Position numbers and translations under genes: made by a program | From: Nitriliruptorales bacterium | GTDB lineage: Bacteria > Actinomycetota > Nitriliruptoria > Euzebyales > JAHELV01 | Length of the DNA stretch: 33,560 bases | Direction of reading: 5' to 3' | Assembly: GCA_024644015.1 (NCBI GenBank) | Contig: JAHELV010000014.1 | Coordinates: 18,073-51,632, forward strand | Notes under the pieces: model-generated | Told to the model about the DNA's origin: nothing | Seen by the model: the letters and a program-made list of their open reading frames with translations, nothing else | Databases searched by the model: none | In this document: in pieces, positions 6,207 to 13,948 of the stretch | How positions within the stretch are numbered: the stretch's first letter is position 1 | Layout of the letters: the number at the start of each line of letters is the position of its first letter

Positions 6207-7406
6207 ATGAGCCTGCGCTACCTGACCGCCGGTGAGTCCCACGGCCCCGCCCTCGTCGGCATCCTCGAGGGCATGCCGTCGGGCGTGCCCGTCGAGGGCG
6301 ACGCCATCGCCCATCAGCTCGCCCGGCGCCGCCACGGGCACGGGCGGTCACCGCGCATGCGCTTCGAGACCGACGCCTACGAGATCCTCGGCGGCGTCAG
6401 GCACGGGCTGACCCTGGGCTCTCCGGTCGCCGTCGTCATCCGCAACGCCGAGTGGCCCAAATGGCGGGAGGCGATGGGGGTTGACGCGCCGGACGATCCC
6501 GCTGCGGTTGCCGGAACCGCCCGAGGCAAACCGCTGACCCGACCCCGGCCGGGTCACGCTGACCTTGCCGGAATGCAGAAGTACCAGTTCGACGACGCAA
6601 GGAACGTCCTCGAGCGTGCGAGCGCCCGTGAGACGGCCATGCGGGTCGCGCTCGCCACCGTCGCGCGGGGCCTCCTCGACGCGGTCGACGTCACGGTGCT
6701 CTCCCACGTCGTGCGGATCGGCGACGTGGGAGTTGCCGACGGTACGGTCGCGACGCCCGACGACATCGGGCGCATCGACGACGACCCCGTTCGTTGCGTC
6801 GACCGTGCCGCGTCGCTGCGCATGCAGGACGCGATCGACCGGGCCAGGGCGGACCGCGACACGCTCGGCGGCGTCATCGAGGTGCTCGGCCACGGTGTAC
6901 CGCCGGGACTTGGCAGCCACGTGCACTGGGACCGCAAGCTCGACACACGCCTGGCCGCTGCGCTGATGAGCATCCAGGCGTTCAAAGCGGTCGAGATCGG
7001 CGACGGCGTGCAGCTCGGCGCCGTCCGCGGTTCGCAGGCCCACGACGAGATCGCCCCGGCGGAGGGCAACGGCGCCGCGGTCCGACGGCTGACCGACCGC
7101 TCGGGTGGGATCGAGGGCGGCATGACGACCGGCGCAGCGCTGCGCGTGCGCGCCACGATGAAGCCGATCTCCAGTCTCACGCAGCCGCTGCGGACGGTCG
7201 ACACCGCCAGCGGCGAAGAAGCCGTTGCGATCACGCAGCGTTCTGACGTGTGCGCGGTACCCCGCGCCGGGGTGGTTGCCGAGGGTGTGGTCGCGTTCGA
7301 GCTCGCGCGGGCGTTGCTCGACAAGACCGGCGGGGACTCGCTGGACGAGGTGCGCCGCAACCTCACGGAGTATCTGGCGCATCTGCCGGTCACGTCGGTG
7401 TCGTGA
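6207..7406 (+). CDS. aroC: Chorismate synthase
   Basis: A 399-residue enzyme that converts 5-enolpyruvylshikimate-3-phosphate to chorismate, using reduced FMN without net redox change. The N-terminus LRYLTAGESHGPALVGILEG is the first family signature. It is followed by RRRHGHGRSPRMRFETD and the segment EILGGVRHGLTLGSPVAVVI, typical FMN and substrate contacts. RPRPGHADLAGMQKY and ARNVLERASARETAMRVA are the later signatures. Length matches actinobacterial AroC (about 390-400). The ATG is preceded by a GGTGCGGTGAG purine stretch. The gene follows the pilus terminator and overlaps aroK by GTGA. Confidence 0.97.
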   Translation: MSLRYLTAGESHGPALVGILEGMPSGVPVEGDAIAHQLARRRHGHGRSPRMRFETDAYEILGGVRHGLTLGSPVAVVIRNAEWPKWREAMGVDAPDDPAAVAGTARGKPLTRPRPGHADLAGMQKYQFDDARNVLERASARETAMRVALATVARGLLDAVDVTVLSHVVRIGDVGVADGTVATPDDIGRIDDDPVRCVDRAASLRMQDAIDRARADRDTLGGVIEVLGHGVPPGLGSHVHWDRKLDTRLAAALMSIQAFKAVEIGDGVQLGAVRGSQAHDEIAPAEGNGAAVRRLTDRSGGIEGGMTTGAALRVRATMKPISSLTQPLRTVDTASGEEAVAITQRSDVCAVPRAGVVAEGVVAFELARALLDKTGGDSLDEVRRNLTEYLAHLPVTSVS

Positions 7407-7930
7407 CGTGCGCAGTCGTCACGCTGGTCGGTCTGATGGGCGCCGGCAAGAGCAGGGTCGGCCGAGCCGCCGCGGTCCTGCTGCAGCGCCCGTTCGTCGA
7501 CACCGACCGCCTGGTCGCCAAGGAGGCGGGCATGACCGTTGCAGAGATCTTCGACCGCGAGGGCGAGGCGGCGTTCCGCCGACGTGAGCGTGCGGCGCTG
7601 GTCGCCGCGCTCGACCGTCAAGGCGCGATCGTCTCGGTCGGTGGGGGAGCGGTCCTCGATGCGGACAATGTCACCCGCATGCGCGCCGCGGGCCAGGTGG
7701 TGTGGTTGCACGCGCAGCCTGTGACGCTGGCGGAGCGGCTCCGCAAGTCGGTCCTGCGCGGGGACCGGCCCCTGCTGGCCGACACCGACCCTGTCGAGGT
7801 GCTGACGCGGTTGCTCGCCGAGCGCCGTGAGGCCTACGCCGCCGCAGCCACGGCCACGTTGCACACCGATGGTCTCACGGTCGATGCGTCGGCGGCGCTG
7901 CTGGCTGAGTGGGTCCGGGAACACACGTGA
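7403..7930 (+). CDS. aroK: Shikimate kinase
   Basis: A 175-residue enzyme that phosphorylates shikimate at O3 with ATP. The Walker A loop is GLMGAGKS (residues 10-17). FVDTDRLV holds the Mg- and shikimate-binding aspartates. FDREGEAAFRRRE contains the shikimate-contacting Arg and VSVGGGAV the Gly-rich substrate loop. RGDRPLL is the lid arginine motif. The GTG start at 7403 overlaps the aroC stop and puts the P-loop at the normal distance from the N-terminus. The product feeds, through AroA (not in this window), into AroC. A 72-bp tandem repeat follows the stop. Confidence 0.96.
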   Translation: MTCAVVTLVGLMGAGKSRVGRAAAVLLQRPFVDTDRLVAKEAGMTVAEIFDREGEAAFRRRERAALVAALDRQGAIVSVGGGAVLDADNVTRMRAAGQVVWLHAQPVTLAERLRKSVLRGDRPLLADTDPVEVLTRLLAERREAYAAAATATLHTDGLTVDASAALLAEWVREHT

Positions 7931-7951
7931 CCGCCGTGCGACATGCCGCCC

Positions 7952-8135
7952 GGGTGCGGTTGTGGCCGGATGCGGGCGGGAGTGCGCCCGCCTGGGGCGG
8001 GGTGGCCCGTCTACGCGCGTTGTGGGTGCGGTCGGGACCGGATGCGGGCGGGAGTGCGCCCGCCCGAGGTGGGGTGGCCTGTCTACGCGCGTTGTGGGTG
8101 CGGTCGGGACCGTATGCGGGCGGAAGCGTACCCGC
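7952..8135. repeat. 72-bp tandem repeat filling the aroK-aroB gap
   Basis: Two full units (7952-8023 and 8024-8095) agree at about 65 of 72 positions. A third partial unit (8096-8135) stops exactly at the aroB start codon. Units 1 and 2 contain the inverted repeat GCGGGCG...CGCCCGC with a 6-base loop (7972-7991 in unit 1), so the transcript can form successive hairpins. The partial third unit is more diverged, with GCGGG/CCCGC arms. The unit length is a multiple of three, so reading frames stay open through the array by chance. The array lies between two co-oriented genes of the same pathway and leaves aroB with only a weak SD. Confidence 0.9.
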
Positions 8136-9224
8136 GTGACGGTCGAGCGGATCGCGGTGGGCGTCGCGACGCCCTACGACGTGACGGTCGGGCGCGGGCT
8201 GATCGACGACCTGTCGCGCTGGCTGCCGGCTGCCGGCGGCCGGCGTCGCGCCGCCGTCGTGACGACCGCACCGGTCGCGCAGCACTATGCGGCCCCCGTG
8301 ACAGCCGGGCTCGAGGCCGCCGGCCTGGTCGTGTATCTGCAGGACGTGCCGGACGGGGAGCCGGCCAAGTCGCTGGCGGTGCTGGGCGGGCTGTACGACT
8401 GGCTGGCGTCGATCCCGCTGGGACGTGGCGACCTGATCGTCGCGCTCGGTGGCGGCGTGGTCACCGACCTCGCCGGATTCGTCGCGGCGACCTGGCATCG
8501 CGGTGTGCGGGTGATGCACGTGCCGACGACGCTACTCGCCCAGGTCGACGCTGCGATCGGCGGCAAGACTGGCATCAACCTCGTGGCGGGGAAGAACCTG
8601 GTGGGCGCCTTTCATCAGCCGGTCGCGGTCGTCGCCGACATCGCAACGCTGGAGACGCTTCCCGCGCGCGAGCTGCGGGCGGGGATGGCAGAGGTGATCA
8701 AGTGCGGGTTCATACGCGATCCGATCATCCTCGACCTCATCGAGCGAGACCCGGTCGCGGCGCTCGACCCCTCCGGTGACGTCCTGGTCGAGCTGGCACG
8801 CCGTGCGGTTGCCGTCAAGGCACAGATCGTCGCGGCCGACGTGTTCGAGCGCGGTGACCGGGCGCTGCTGAACTACGGCCACACCCTCGGTCACGCGCTG
8901 GAGACACTCACCGCTTATACGCGCTACAGGCATGGCGAGGCGGTCGGGTTGGGCATGCGCTTCGCGGCCCACGTCAGCGAGCTCACAGGGGTCGCCGCGC
9001 CGGGCCTGCACGACCGCACGACACGAATCTTGACAAAGGTCGGACTGCCGATCGTGGCCGACCCCGTCGACAGCGACGAGGTCTTCGCCGTCATGGCGCG
9101 CGACAAGAAGGTGCGCGACGGACTGCAACTGGTGCTCTGCACGCGTCCGGGTGAGGCCGACGTCGTCGCGGCGCCGGCGCGGCGCCTGCTGACGACGGCA
9201 CTGACCGGCCTGCAACGACGATAA
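8136..9224 (+). CDS. aroB: 3-dehydroquinate synthase
   Basis: A 362-residue NAD- and metal-dependent enzyme that cyclises DAHP to 3-dehydroquinate, the second step of the shikimate pathway. LIVALGGGVVTDLAGFVAAT (about 102-121) is the NAD-binding Gly-rich motif. VPTTLLAQVDAAIGGKTGIN and GKNLVGAFHQP bind phosphate and substrate. GMAEVIKCGF, LNYGHTLGHALE and YRHGEAVGLGM hold the metal-binding Glu and His residues. The GTG start at 8136 gives a normal N-terminus (TVERIAVGVATPYDVTVGRG) and lies exactly at the end of the 72-bp repeat array. The SD (GGGCGGAAG) is weak and partly inside a short hairpin. Reading-frame extension further upstream is only repeat sequence and is not believed. Confidence 0.95.
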   Translation: MTVERIAVGVATPYDVTVGRGLIDDLSRWLPAAGGRRRAAVVTTAPVAQHYAAPVTAGLEAAGLVVYLQDVPDGEPAKSLAVLGGLYDWLASIPLGRGDLIVALGGGVVTDLAGFVAATWHRGVRVMHVPTTLLAQVDAAIGGKTGINLVAGKNLVGAFHQPVAVVADIATLETLPARELRAGMAEVIKCGFIRDPIILDLIERDPVAALDPSGDVLVELARRAVAVKAQIVAADVFERGDRALLNYGHTLGHALETLTAYTRYRHGEAVGLGMRFAAHVSELTGVAAPGLHDRTTRILTKVGLPIVADPVDSDEVFAVMARDKKVRDGLQLVLCTRPGEADVVAAPARRLLTTALTGLQRR

Positions 9225-9268
9225 GGTGCAGCGCTGTCGCGAGACCCTGCATCGACTCAGGAGGTAGC

Positions 9269-9709
9269 GTGCGCATTCTGCTCGCGAACGGCCCGAACCT
9301 GTCGCAGCTCGGCCATCGTTCGCCCGACGTGTACGGCACCGCCTCCATCTCCGACATCGTGGCGGCCGTCAAACGCGTGCACGACGATGTCGACGACTTC
9401 GTCACCGAGTACGAGGGGGCGCTGATCGAGCGGCTCCACAGGGCGCGGACCGACGGTACGGCGGCCGTCGTCGTCAACGCCGGTGCGCTGACCCACTACA
9501 GCTACGCCCTGCGGGACGCGATCGAGCTCATCGAGCTGCCAACGGTCGAGGTGCATCTGTCTCAGATCGCGGCGCGGGAGCCGTTCCGCCACCACAGCGT
9601 CATCAGCGCGGTCGTCGACGTCACGATCACCGGTGCAGGAGCCTACGGCTACGAGCTTGCGGTGCTGGCCGCCCGGCAGCTGGTCGCAGCCCGGCACGGC
9701 GCGGACTGA
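9269..9709 (+). CDS. aroQ: Type II 3-dehydroquinate dehydratase
   Basis: A 146-residue enzyme that removes water from 3-dehydroquinate to give 3-dehydroshikimate; type II enzymes are dodecamers. The N-terminal motif ANGPNLSQLGHRSPDVYG carries the catalytic Arg and Tyr of the lid loop. NAGALTHYSYALRDA and VEVHLSQIAAREPFRHHS correspond to the active-site strands and include the catalytic His. Several normally conserved positions differ. The usual NPGAYTH is NAGALTH, and the Asn after HLS is Gln. The start GTG at 9269 has AGGAGGT three bases before it, a tight but acceptable spacing. It closes the aroC-aroK-aroB-aroQ block. Confidence 0.9.
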   Translation: MRILLANGPNLSQLGHRSPDVYGTASISDIVAAVKRVHDDVDDFVTEYEGALIERLHRARTDGTAAVVVNAGALTHYSYALRDAIELIELPTVEVHLSQIAAREPFRHHSVISAVVDVTITGAGAYGYELAVLAARQLVAARHGAD

Positions 9710-9712
9710 CGG

Positions 9713-9718
9713 TACACT
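9713..9718 (+). promoter_or_regulatory. Possible -10 element upstream of efp
   Basis: TACACT lies just after the aroQ stop and about 105 bases before efp. A small hairpin, GGCGAT/ATCGCC (9731-9745), follows. No convincing -35 hexamer is seen, so this is tentative; efp may be read from the aro promoter. Confidence 0.25.
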
Positions 9719-9823
9719 CGCGCTTCAACCGGCGATCGCATCGCCGCTCCTGCTCATCGCGTGTCCGGCCGTCGTGGTCGGGCCGCGTCGCCGCAACACG
9801 CCCCACGATCCTGAGGTAGTTCC

Positions 9824-10381
9824 ATGGTGTCCACCAACAGCCTGAAGAACGGCATGACGCTGAACATCGACGGCGAGTTGTGGCGCGTCGAGTACTTCCA
9901 GCACGTCAAGCCCGGCAAGGGCGGCGCGTTCGTGCGGACCACGCTGAAGGGTGTGCGCAGCGGCAAGACCGTGGACCGGACGTTTCGGGCCGGCGAGAAC
10001 GTCGATCAGGCGATCCTGACCCGTCGCCGGTTGCAGTACCTGTACCGCGAAGGCCAGCAGCTGGTGTTCATGGACACCGAGCACTTCGAGCAGACCTTCG
10101 TCTCCGACGAGGCGATAGGTGATGCGGCCCTGTGGTTCGTCGAGGGTGACACGATCGAACTGGTCTTCCACGAGGACGAGGTTGTCGGTATCAACCTGCC
10201 CGCGAGCGTCGAGCTGGCCGTGTCCGAGACCGAGCCTGGCATCCAGGGCGACCGTGTGTCGGGTGCGACCAAACCCGCCACGCTCGAAACCGGCGCCGTC
10301 GTCCAGGTGCCGCTGTTCATCAACCCCGGCGAACGCGTCAAAGTCGACACCAGAACCGGCGAGTACAGCTCACGGGCGTGA
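9824..10381 (+). CDS. efp: Translation elongation factor P
   Basis: A 185-residue, three-domain beta-barrel protein that binds between the P and E sites of the ribosome and relieves stalling at polyproline. The N-terminal KOW-like domain contains FQHVKPGKGGAFVRTTLK. K32 sits in the tip loop position that is modified in some bacteria. The middle OB domain includes the region with EGQQLVFMDTEHFEQTFV, and the C-terminal domain ends in VPLFINPGERVKVDTRTGEY, the family signature. The ATG follows GAGGTAG at good spacing. The TGA stop lies inside the first unit of the 39-bp tandem array. Confidence 0.97.
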   Translation: MVSTNSLKNGMTLNIDGELWRVEYFQHVKPGKGGAFVRTTLKGVRSGKTVDRTFRAGENVDQAILTRRRLQYLYREGQQLVFMDTEHFEQTFVSDEAIGDAALWFVEGDTIELVFHEDEVVGINLPASVELAVSETEPGIQGDRVSGATKPATLETGAVVQVPLFINPGERVKVDTRTGEYSSRA

Positions 10382-10531
10382 GCGCCTCAAGTAGCGTCAG
10401 CGGTAGGCGCCGTGGCGTGAGCGCCTCAAGTAGCGTCAGCGGTAGGCGCCGTGGCGTGAGCGCCTCAAGTAGCGTCAGCGGTAGGCGCCGTGGCGTGAGC
10501 GCCTCAAGTAGCGTCAGCGGTAGGCGCCCTG
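10376..10531. repeat. Four 39-bp tandem repeats between efp and nusB
   Basis: Units at 10376-10414, 10415-10453, 10454-10492 and 10493-10531 are identical except for one substitution in the last (10529). The first unit contains the efp stop codon and the last ends two bases before the nusB GTG. At each unit junction AGGCGC and GCGCCT can pair, and each unit carries an SD-like CGGTAGG. The unit length is a multiple of three, so copy-number changes keep the efp stop in frame. Perfect identity suggests recent expansion or gene conversion. There are no spacers, so this is not a CRISPR array. A partial solitary copy lies at 33537-33554. Confidence 0.95.
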
Positions 10532-10532
10532 G

Positions 10533-10985
10533 GTGACGCGATCTCGACACCAAGATCGGCAGCGCGCGCTCGCGCTGCTGTACGAAGCCGACGTGCGCCG
10601 CGACGACATCGGCGACGTCCTGGCGCGCAGCACACAGGACGATCCCCCGGCCGCATTCACCGTGGCGCTGGTCGAGGGCGTCGCGCGCACCGGAGAGCGG
10701 CTGGACAGCGTGATCGCGACGTACGCGCGAGGGTGGAGCATCGAGCGCATGCCGGTGGTGGACCGCAACCTGTTGCGGCTCGGCGTGTGGGAGCTGCTGC
10801 ACTCCGACGTTCCCGTCGCGGTCGTGATCGACGAGGCGGTTGAGCTCGCCAACGAGCTGTCCACCCCGGACTCGGGCCGGTTCATCAACGGCGTGCTCGC
10901 GCAGGTCGCGCGCAGCGAGGCCGATGTGGCCGCGGCGCGCTCGGACGCCGCGGCTCGCGGTGGCGGCGGGCCGGCCTCGTTGTGA
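10533..10985 (+). CDS. nusB: Transcription antitermination factor NusB
   Basis: A 150-residue all-helical RNA-binding protein that joins NusE (S10) on boxA RNA in rRNA antitermination. The N-terminal region RHQDRQRALALLYEADV, the segment LVEGVARTGERLDSVIATYA, the motif RGWSIERMPVVDRNLLRLG, and the C-terminal AVVIDEAVELANELSTPDSG with RFINGVLAQVA are family hallmarks. A Gly/Ala-rich tail follows. The GTG start at 10533 lies two bases after the tandem-repeat array, and the only SD candidate (CGGTAGG, 10518-10524) is supplied by the last repeat. Its stop codon lies within the -35 region of the pyrR promoter. Confidence 0.95.
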   Translation: MTRSRHQDRQRALALLYEADVRRDDIGDVLARSTQDDPPAAFTVALVEGVARTGERLDSVIATYARGWSIERMPVVDRNLLRLGVWELLHSDVPVAVVIDEAVELANELSTPDSGRFINGVLAQVARSEADVAAARSDAAARGGGGPASL

Positions 10986-11008
10986 CCGGTGGGGTCGCCT
11001 GCTACGGT
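10980..11008 (+). promoter_or_regulatory. Promoter of the pyrimidine operon
   Basis: TTGTGA (10980-10985) and TACGGT (11003-11008) are separated by 17 bases, a good vegetative sigma-factor arrangement. The -35 overlaps the nusB stop. Transcription would start near 11015, a few bases before the PyrR-binding hairpin, leaving a leader of about 45 bases. The -10 context CTGCTACGGT is shared with aroC. Confidence 0.65.
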
Positions 11009-11019
11009 CTCGCCGACGC

Positions 11020-11051
11020 CCTTTAAGCCTGGTCCCGTGAGGCCAGAAAGG
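11020..11051 (+). promoter_or_regulatory. PyrR-binding RNA hairpin overlapping the pyrR ribosome-binding site
   Basis: CCTTT (11020-11024) pairs with AAAGG (11047-11051). After a 4-base bulge, CTGG (11029-11032) pairs with CCAG (11043-11046). The terminal loop reads TCCCGTGAGG, close to the known PyrR loop consensus UCCAGAGAGG. The pyrR SD, AAAGGT (11047-11052), is in the lower stem, six bases before the TTG start. PyrR with bound UMP should therefore block ribosome entry. This is translational repression, as established for mycobacterial PyrR, and not Bacillus-type attenuation; no terminator is visible. Confidence 0.85.
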
Positions 11052-11058
11052 TCGAACG

Positions 11059-11631
11059 TTGCCGTCAGCCCGCGCACCCATACCTTCGGCTTCCAGCGGT
11101 CCGTCGCGTGAGGTCCTCGACGCGGACGCGATTCGGCGGGCTGTGCGGCGCATGGCGCACGAGATCCTCGAGCGCCACCCGCTCGCCGCTGATCTGGTCC
11201 TGATGGGGATCCACTCCCGCGGTGTTCCGCTCGCCGGTCGCCTCGCGCGCGACATCGAGCAGATCGAGCGCGTGTCGGTGCCCACGGGCACCCTCGACGT
11301 CGCGTTGTACCGCGACGACTACGCGCGGATGGGGCCCCGTCCGCTGGAACGCACCCATTTTCCCGTCGACACCGAAGGCCAGACGGTCATCCTCGTCGAC
11401 GACGTGTTGTACACCGGCCGGACCATCAGGGGGGCGATGGAGGCGGTCATCGACCAGGGACGTCCCGCTGCAATCGAGTTGGCGGCACTGGTCGATCGCG
11501 GCCACCGGGAGCTGCCGATCCGCGCCGACTACGTCGGCAAGAACCTGCCGACGGCCGCGGACGAGATCGTCCGCGTCCGTGTCGTCGAGCACGACGGCGT
11601 CGACACCGTCTCGATCGAGCCCGCGGAGTGA
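11059..11631 (+). CDS. pyrR: Bifunctional pyr operon regulator / uracil phosphoribosyltransferase PyrR
   Basis: A 190-residue protein of the type I phosphoribosyltransferase fold. It binds pyr leader RNA when charged with UMP/UTP and has weak uracil phosphoribosyltransferase activity. Key parts are the N-terminal helix region with [11 protein letters not shown], the [18 protein letters not shown] substrate segment and the PRPP-binding motif [37 protein letters not shown] is the PyrR-specific RNA-binding region. The start is TTG at 11059, with its SD inside the PyrR-binding hairpin. GTG at 11628 and ATG codons at 11631 and 11637 couple it to pyrB. Confidence 0.95.
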   Translation: MPSARAPIPSASSGPSREVLDADAIRRAVRRMAHEILERHPLAADLVLMGIHSRGVPLAGRLARDIEQIERVSVPTGTLDVALYRDDYARMGPRPLERTHFPVDTEGQTVILVDDVLYTGRTIRGAMEAVIDQGRPAAIELAALVDRGHRELPIRADYVGKNLPTAADEIVRVRVVEHDGVDTVSIEPAE

Positions 11632-11636
11632 TGACG

Positions 11637-12611
11637 ATGACGCACGACCACATCCTCGACCCACCCGCGGGTGGGCGCACGGGCGGCCTGTCGCACCTGC
11701 TTGACATGCAGACGCTCGACAGGGGCTCGATAACCGAGATCCTCGACACTGCACGGGCGTTCCACGAGTTGGCCGCGCGTCCGATCAAGAAGGTCCCGAC
11801 GCTGCGCGGCCGCACGGTGTGCAACTTGTTCTTCGAGGACTCGACGCGCACCCGCGTGAGCTTCGAGATCGCGGCCAAGCGCCTGTCCGCCGACGTGCTG
11901 AACTTCTCGGCGAAGGGCTCCAGCGTGTCCAAGGGCGAGTCGCTCAAGGACACTGCGCTGACCCTGCAGGCGATGGGTGTCGACGCGATCGTCGTCCGTC
12001 ACCACGCGTCGGGTGCACCGCTCCAGCTGACCCGCTGGGTGGATGCGAAGGTGCTCAATGCAGGTGACGGCGGGCATCAGCATCCCACGCAGGCGCTGCT
12101 CGATCTGTTCACGATCCGTGAGCACTTCGGCCGGCTCGACGGCCTGCACGTCGCTGTTGTGGGCGATGTGCTGCACTCGCGGGTGGCGCGCAGCCTCGTA
12201 CAGGGGCTTGCGACCATGTCGGCCGGTGTCACGCTGGTGGGACCGCCGACGCTGCTGCCGCTGGCGGCCGACCGGTGGGACGTCGATGTGACCCACGACC
12301 TGGACCCGGTCCTCGGCAAGGTCGACGTCGTGTACCTGTTGCGCGTGCAGCGTGAACGCATGCACGAGCAGTTCATTCCGTCGATCCGCGAGTACGGCCG
12401 GCTGTGGGGGATGGACCGCCGGCGGCTCGGACAACTCGCCGAGCACGCTGCGATCATGCACCCTGGTCCGATGAACCGCGGGATCGAGCTGACGGCGGAC
12501 GTCGCCGACGCGCCGAACGCGCTGATCACCCAGCAGGTGGCCAACGGCGTCGCTGTGCGCATGAGCTGCCTGTACCTGATGCTGGGCGGCGAGACCGCCG
12601 ACCGAGGCTGA
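11637..12611 (+). CDS. pyrB: Aspartate carbamoyltransferase catalytic subunit
   Basis: Catalyses carbamoyl phosphate + aspartate to carbamoyl aspartate, the first committed pyrimidine step. The carbamoyl-phosphate motif [13 protein letters not shown] contains STRT at residues 69-72. [20 protein letters not shown] is the 80s-loop region. [16 protein letters not shown] contains HPTQ at 149-152. [11 protein letters not shown] is the C-terminal signature. ATG at 11637 (324 residues) is chosen because GGAG (11625-11628) lies eight bases upstream. GTG at 11628 and ATG at 11631 are alternatives that add two or three residues and overlap pyrR. No regulatory chain (pyrI) is present. Confidence 0.96.
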   Translation: MTHDHILDPPAGGRTGGLSHLLDMQTLDRGSITEILDTARAFHELAARPIKKVPTLRGRTVCNLFFEDSTRTRVSFEIAAKRLSADVLNFSAKGSSVSKGESLKDTALTLQAMGVDAIVVRHHASGAPLQLTRWVDAKVLNAGDGGHQHPTQALLDLFTIREHFGRLDGLHVAVVGDVLHSRVARSLVQGLATMSAGVTLVGPPTLLPLAADRWDVDVTHDLDPVLGKVDVVYLLRVQRERMHEQFIPSIREYGRLWGMDRRRLGQLAEHAAIMHPGPMNRGIELTADVADAPNALITQQVANGVAVRMSCLYLMLGGETADRG

Positions 12612-12619
12612 GAGGCGAC

Positions 12620-13948
12620 ATGAGCGATTCGGTGTTCACCTTCACGGGCGCGCGCGTCGTCGATCCAGCCAGTGGACGGGACCAGGCTGCCAACGTCGTG
12701 GTCGACGGCGACCGCATCGCGTCGGTTGGCAGGGCGTCGCGTGGTCTCGCGATCCCGGCGGAAGGTCTGGTGCTGGCACCCGGACTGGTCGATCTGCACG
12801 TCCACCTGCGGGAACCTGGGGGCGAGGACGCCGAGACCGTCGAGAGCGGCACGACGGCCGCGGCCGCCGGTGGGTACACCGCGGTCTGTCCCATGGCGAA
12901 CACGCAGCCGGTCGCCGACCATGCGGGGGTGATCGAGCAGGTGCTCCGTCTGGCGCGCGAAGCAGCGATGTGCGACGTGTTCCCGGTGGGTGCGGTGACG
13001 CGGGGTCTGGCCGGCGAGGAGCTGGCCGAGTTGGGTGCGATGGCGGCCGTGGGCGTTCGCTGCTTCTCCGATGATGGACATCCCGTGCAGTCCGCGCGCG
13101 TCATGCGCCGTGCGTTGGCGTACGCTCGCACGTGGGACGCGATCGTCTGCAATCACGCTGAGGAACGAACGTTGACGGGCGGCGCGCAGATGCACGAGGG
13201 CGCCCAGTCGGATCTGCTGGGCCTGACCGGATGGCCCCGCGAGGCCGAGGAATCGATGGTTGCGCGCGACCTGATCCTGGCGCGCGGCCTGGGCGCCCGG
13301 CTACACGTGCCCCACGTGTCGACCGCGGAGACCGTGGCGCTGATCCGTGCGGCGAAGGCAGACAGGATCCGAGTCACTGCGGAGGCGACGCCGCACCACT
13401 TCACGCTGACCGACGACGAGGTGTCGACCTACGATCCCGTGTACAAGGTCAACCCACCGCTGCGGCTCAAGACCGACGTCGAGGCCGTGCGGGAGGGCCT
13501 CGCGGACGGCACGATCGACGCGATCGCCACGGACCACGCGCCCCATCCGCCGGAGGAGAAGGAACGCGAATGGGCCGCGGCGCCGTGCGGCATGCTCGGC
13601 CTCGAGACCGCGTTGGCGGTCACGATCACCGAGTTGGTGCGGCCCGGTGTGCTGACACTGTCGGAGGCGGTGGCAGCGCTGTCGACCAAGCCTGCCCGCA
13701 GCCGTGACATGGTCGGCCACGGCGGACCGATCGCTGCCGGCACTCCGGCCAACCTGGTGCTCTTCGACCCCGAGCAGCGGTGGACGGTCACCGCACGCAG
13801 CTCGCACAGCCGCAGCCGCAACACACCGTTCGCGGGTCGGCAGCTGTGGGGTCGCGTGCGCCACACGCTGCTCCGCGGGCGGTTCACGGTCCGCGACGGT
13901 GAACCGCTGCGACCGGCACATGAGGACGGAATGGGCGACGGCGCGTGA
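12620..13948 (+). CDS. pyrC: Dihydroorotase (class I)
   Basis: A 442-residue zinc amidohydrolase that closes carbamoyl aspartate to dihydroorotate. The metal-binding motif DLHVHLREPGGED is near residues 59-71. GGYTAVCPMANTQP is the substrate-binding signature of class I enzymes. Further metal or catalytic residues lie in CFSDDGHPV, NHAEE, HVPHVSTAE and AIATDHAPH. The extended length and aspartate-type site separate it from the short class II (E. coli) form. ATG at 12620 is eight bases after the pyrB stop, with GAGAGG as SD. The stop overlaps the carA start region (TGATG). Confidence 0.96.
   Translation: MSDSVFTFTGARVVDPASGRDQAANVVVDGDRIASVGRASRGLAIPAEGLVLAPGLVDLHVHLREPGGEDAETVESGTTAAAAGGYTAVCPMANTQPVADHAGVIEQVLRLAREAAMCDVFPVGAVTRGLAGEELAELGAMAAVGVRCFSDDGHPVQSARVMRRALAYARTWDAIVCNHAEERTLTGGAQMHEGAQSDLLGLTGWPREAEESMVARDLILARGLGARLHVPHVSTAETVALIRAAKADRIRVTAEATPHHFTLTDDEVSTYDPVYKVNPPLRLKTDVEAVREGLADGTIDAIATDHAPHPPEEKEREWAAAPCGMLGLETALAVTITELVRPGVLTLSEAVAALSTKPARSRDMVGHGGPIAAGTPANLVLFDPEQRWTVTARSSHSRSRNTPFAGRQLWGRVRHTLLRGRFTVRDGEPLRPAHEDGMGDGA

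Noticed and set aside
7909-8139. Open reading frame of 76 codons across the 72-bp repeats
   Set aside because: It is open only because the repeat length is a multiple of three. It has no SD, begins inside aroK and its composition follows the repeat.
10376-10531. CRISPR array
   Set aside because: Units are directly adjacent without spacers, and no cas genes are present.
10338-11291. Minus-strand frame encoding a repeated LPLTLLEALTP peptide
   Set aside because: It is the reverse reading of the 39-bp array and of nusB/pyrR. Nothing suggests translation.
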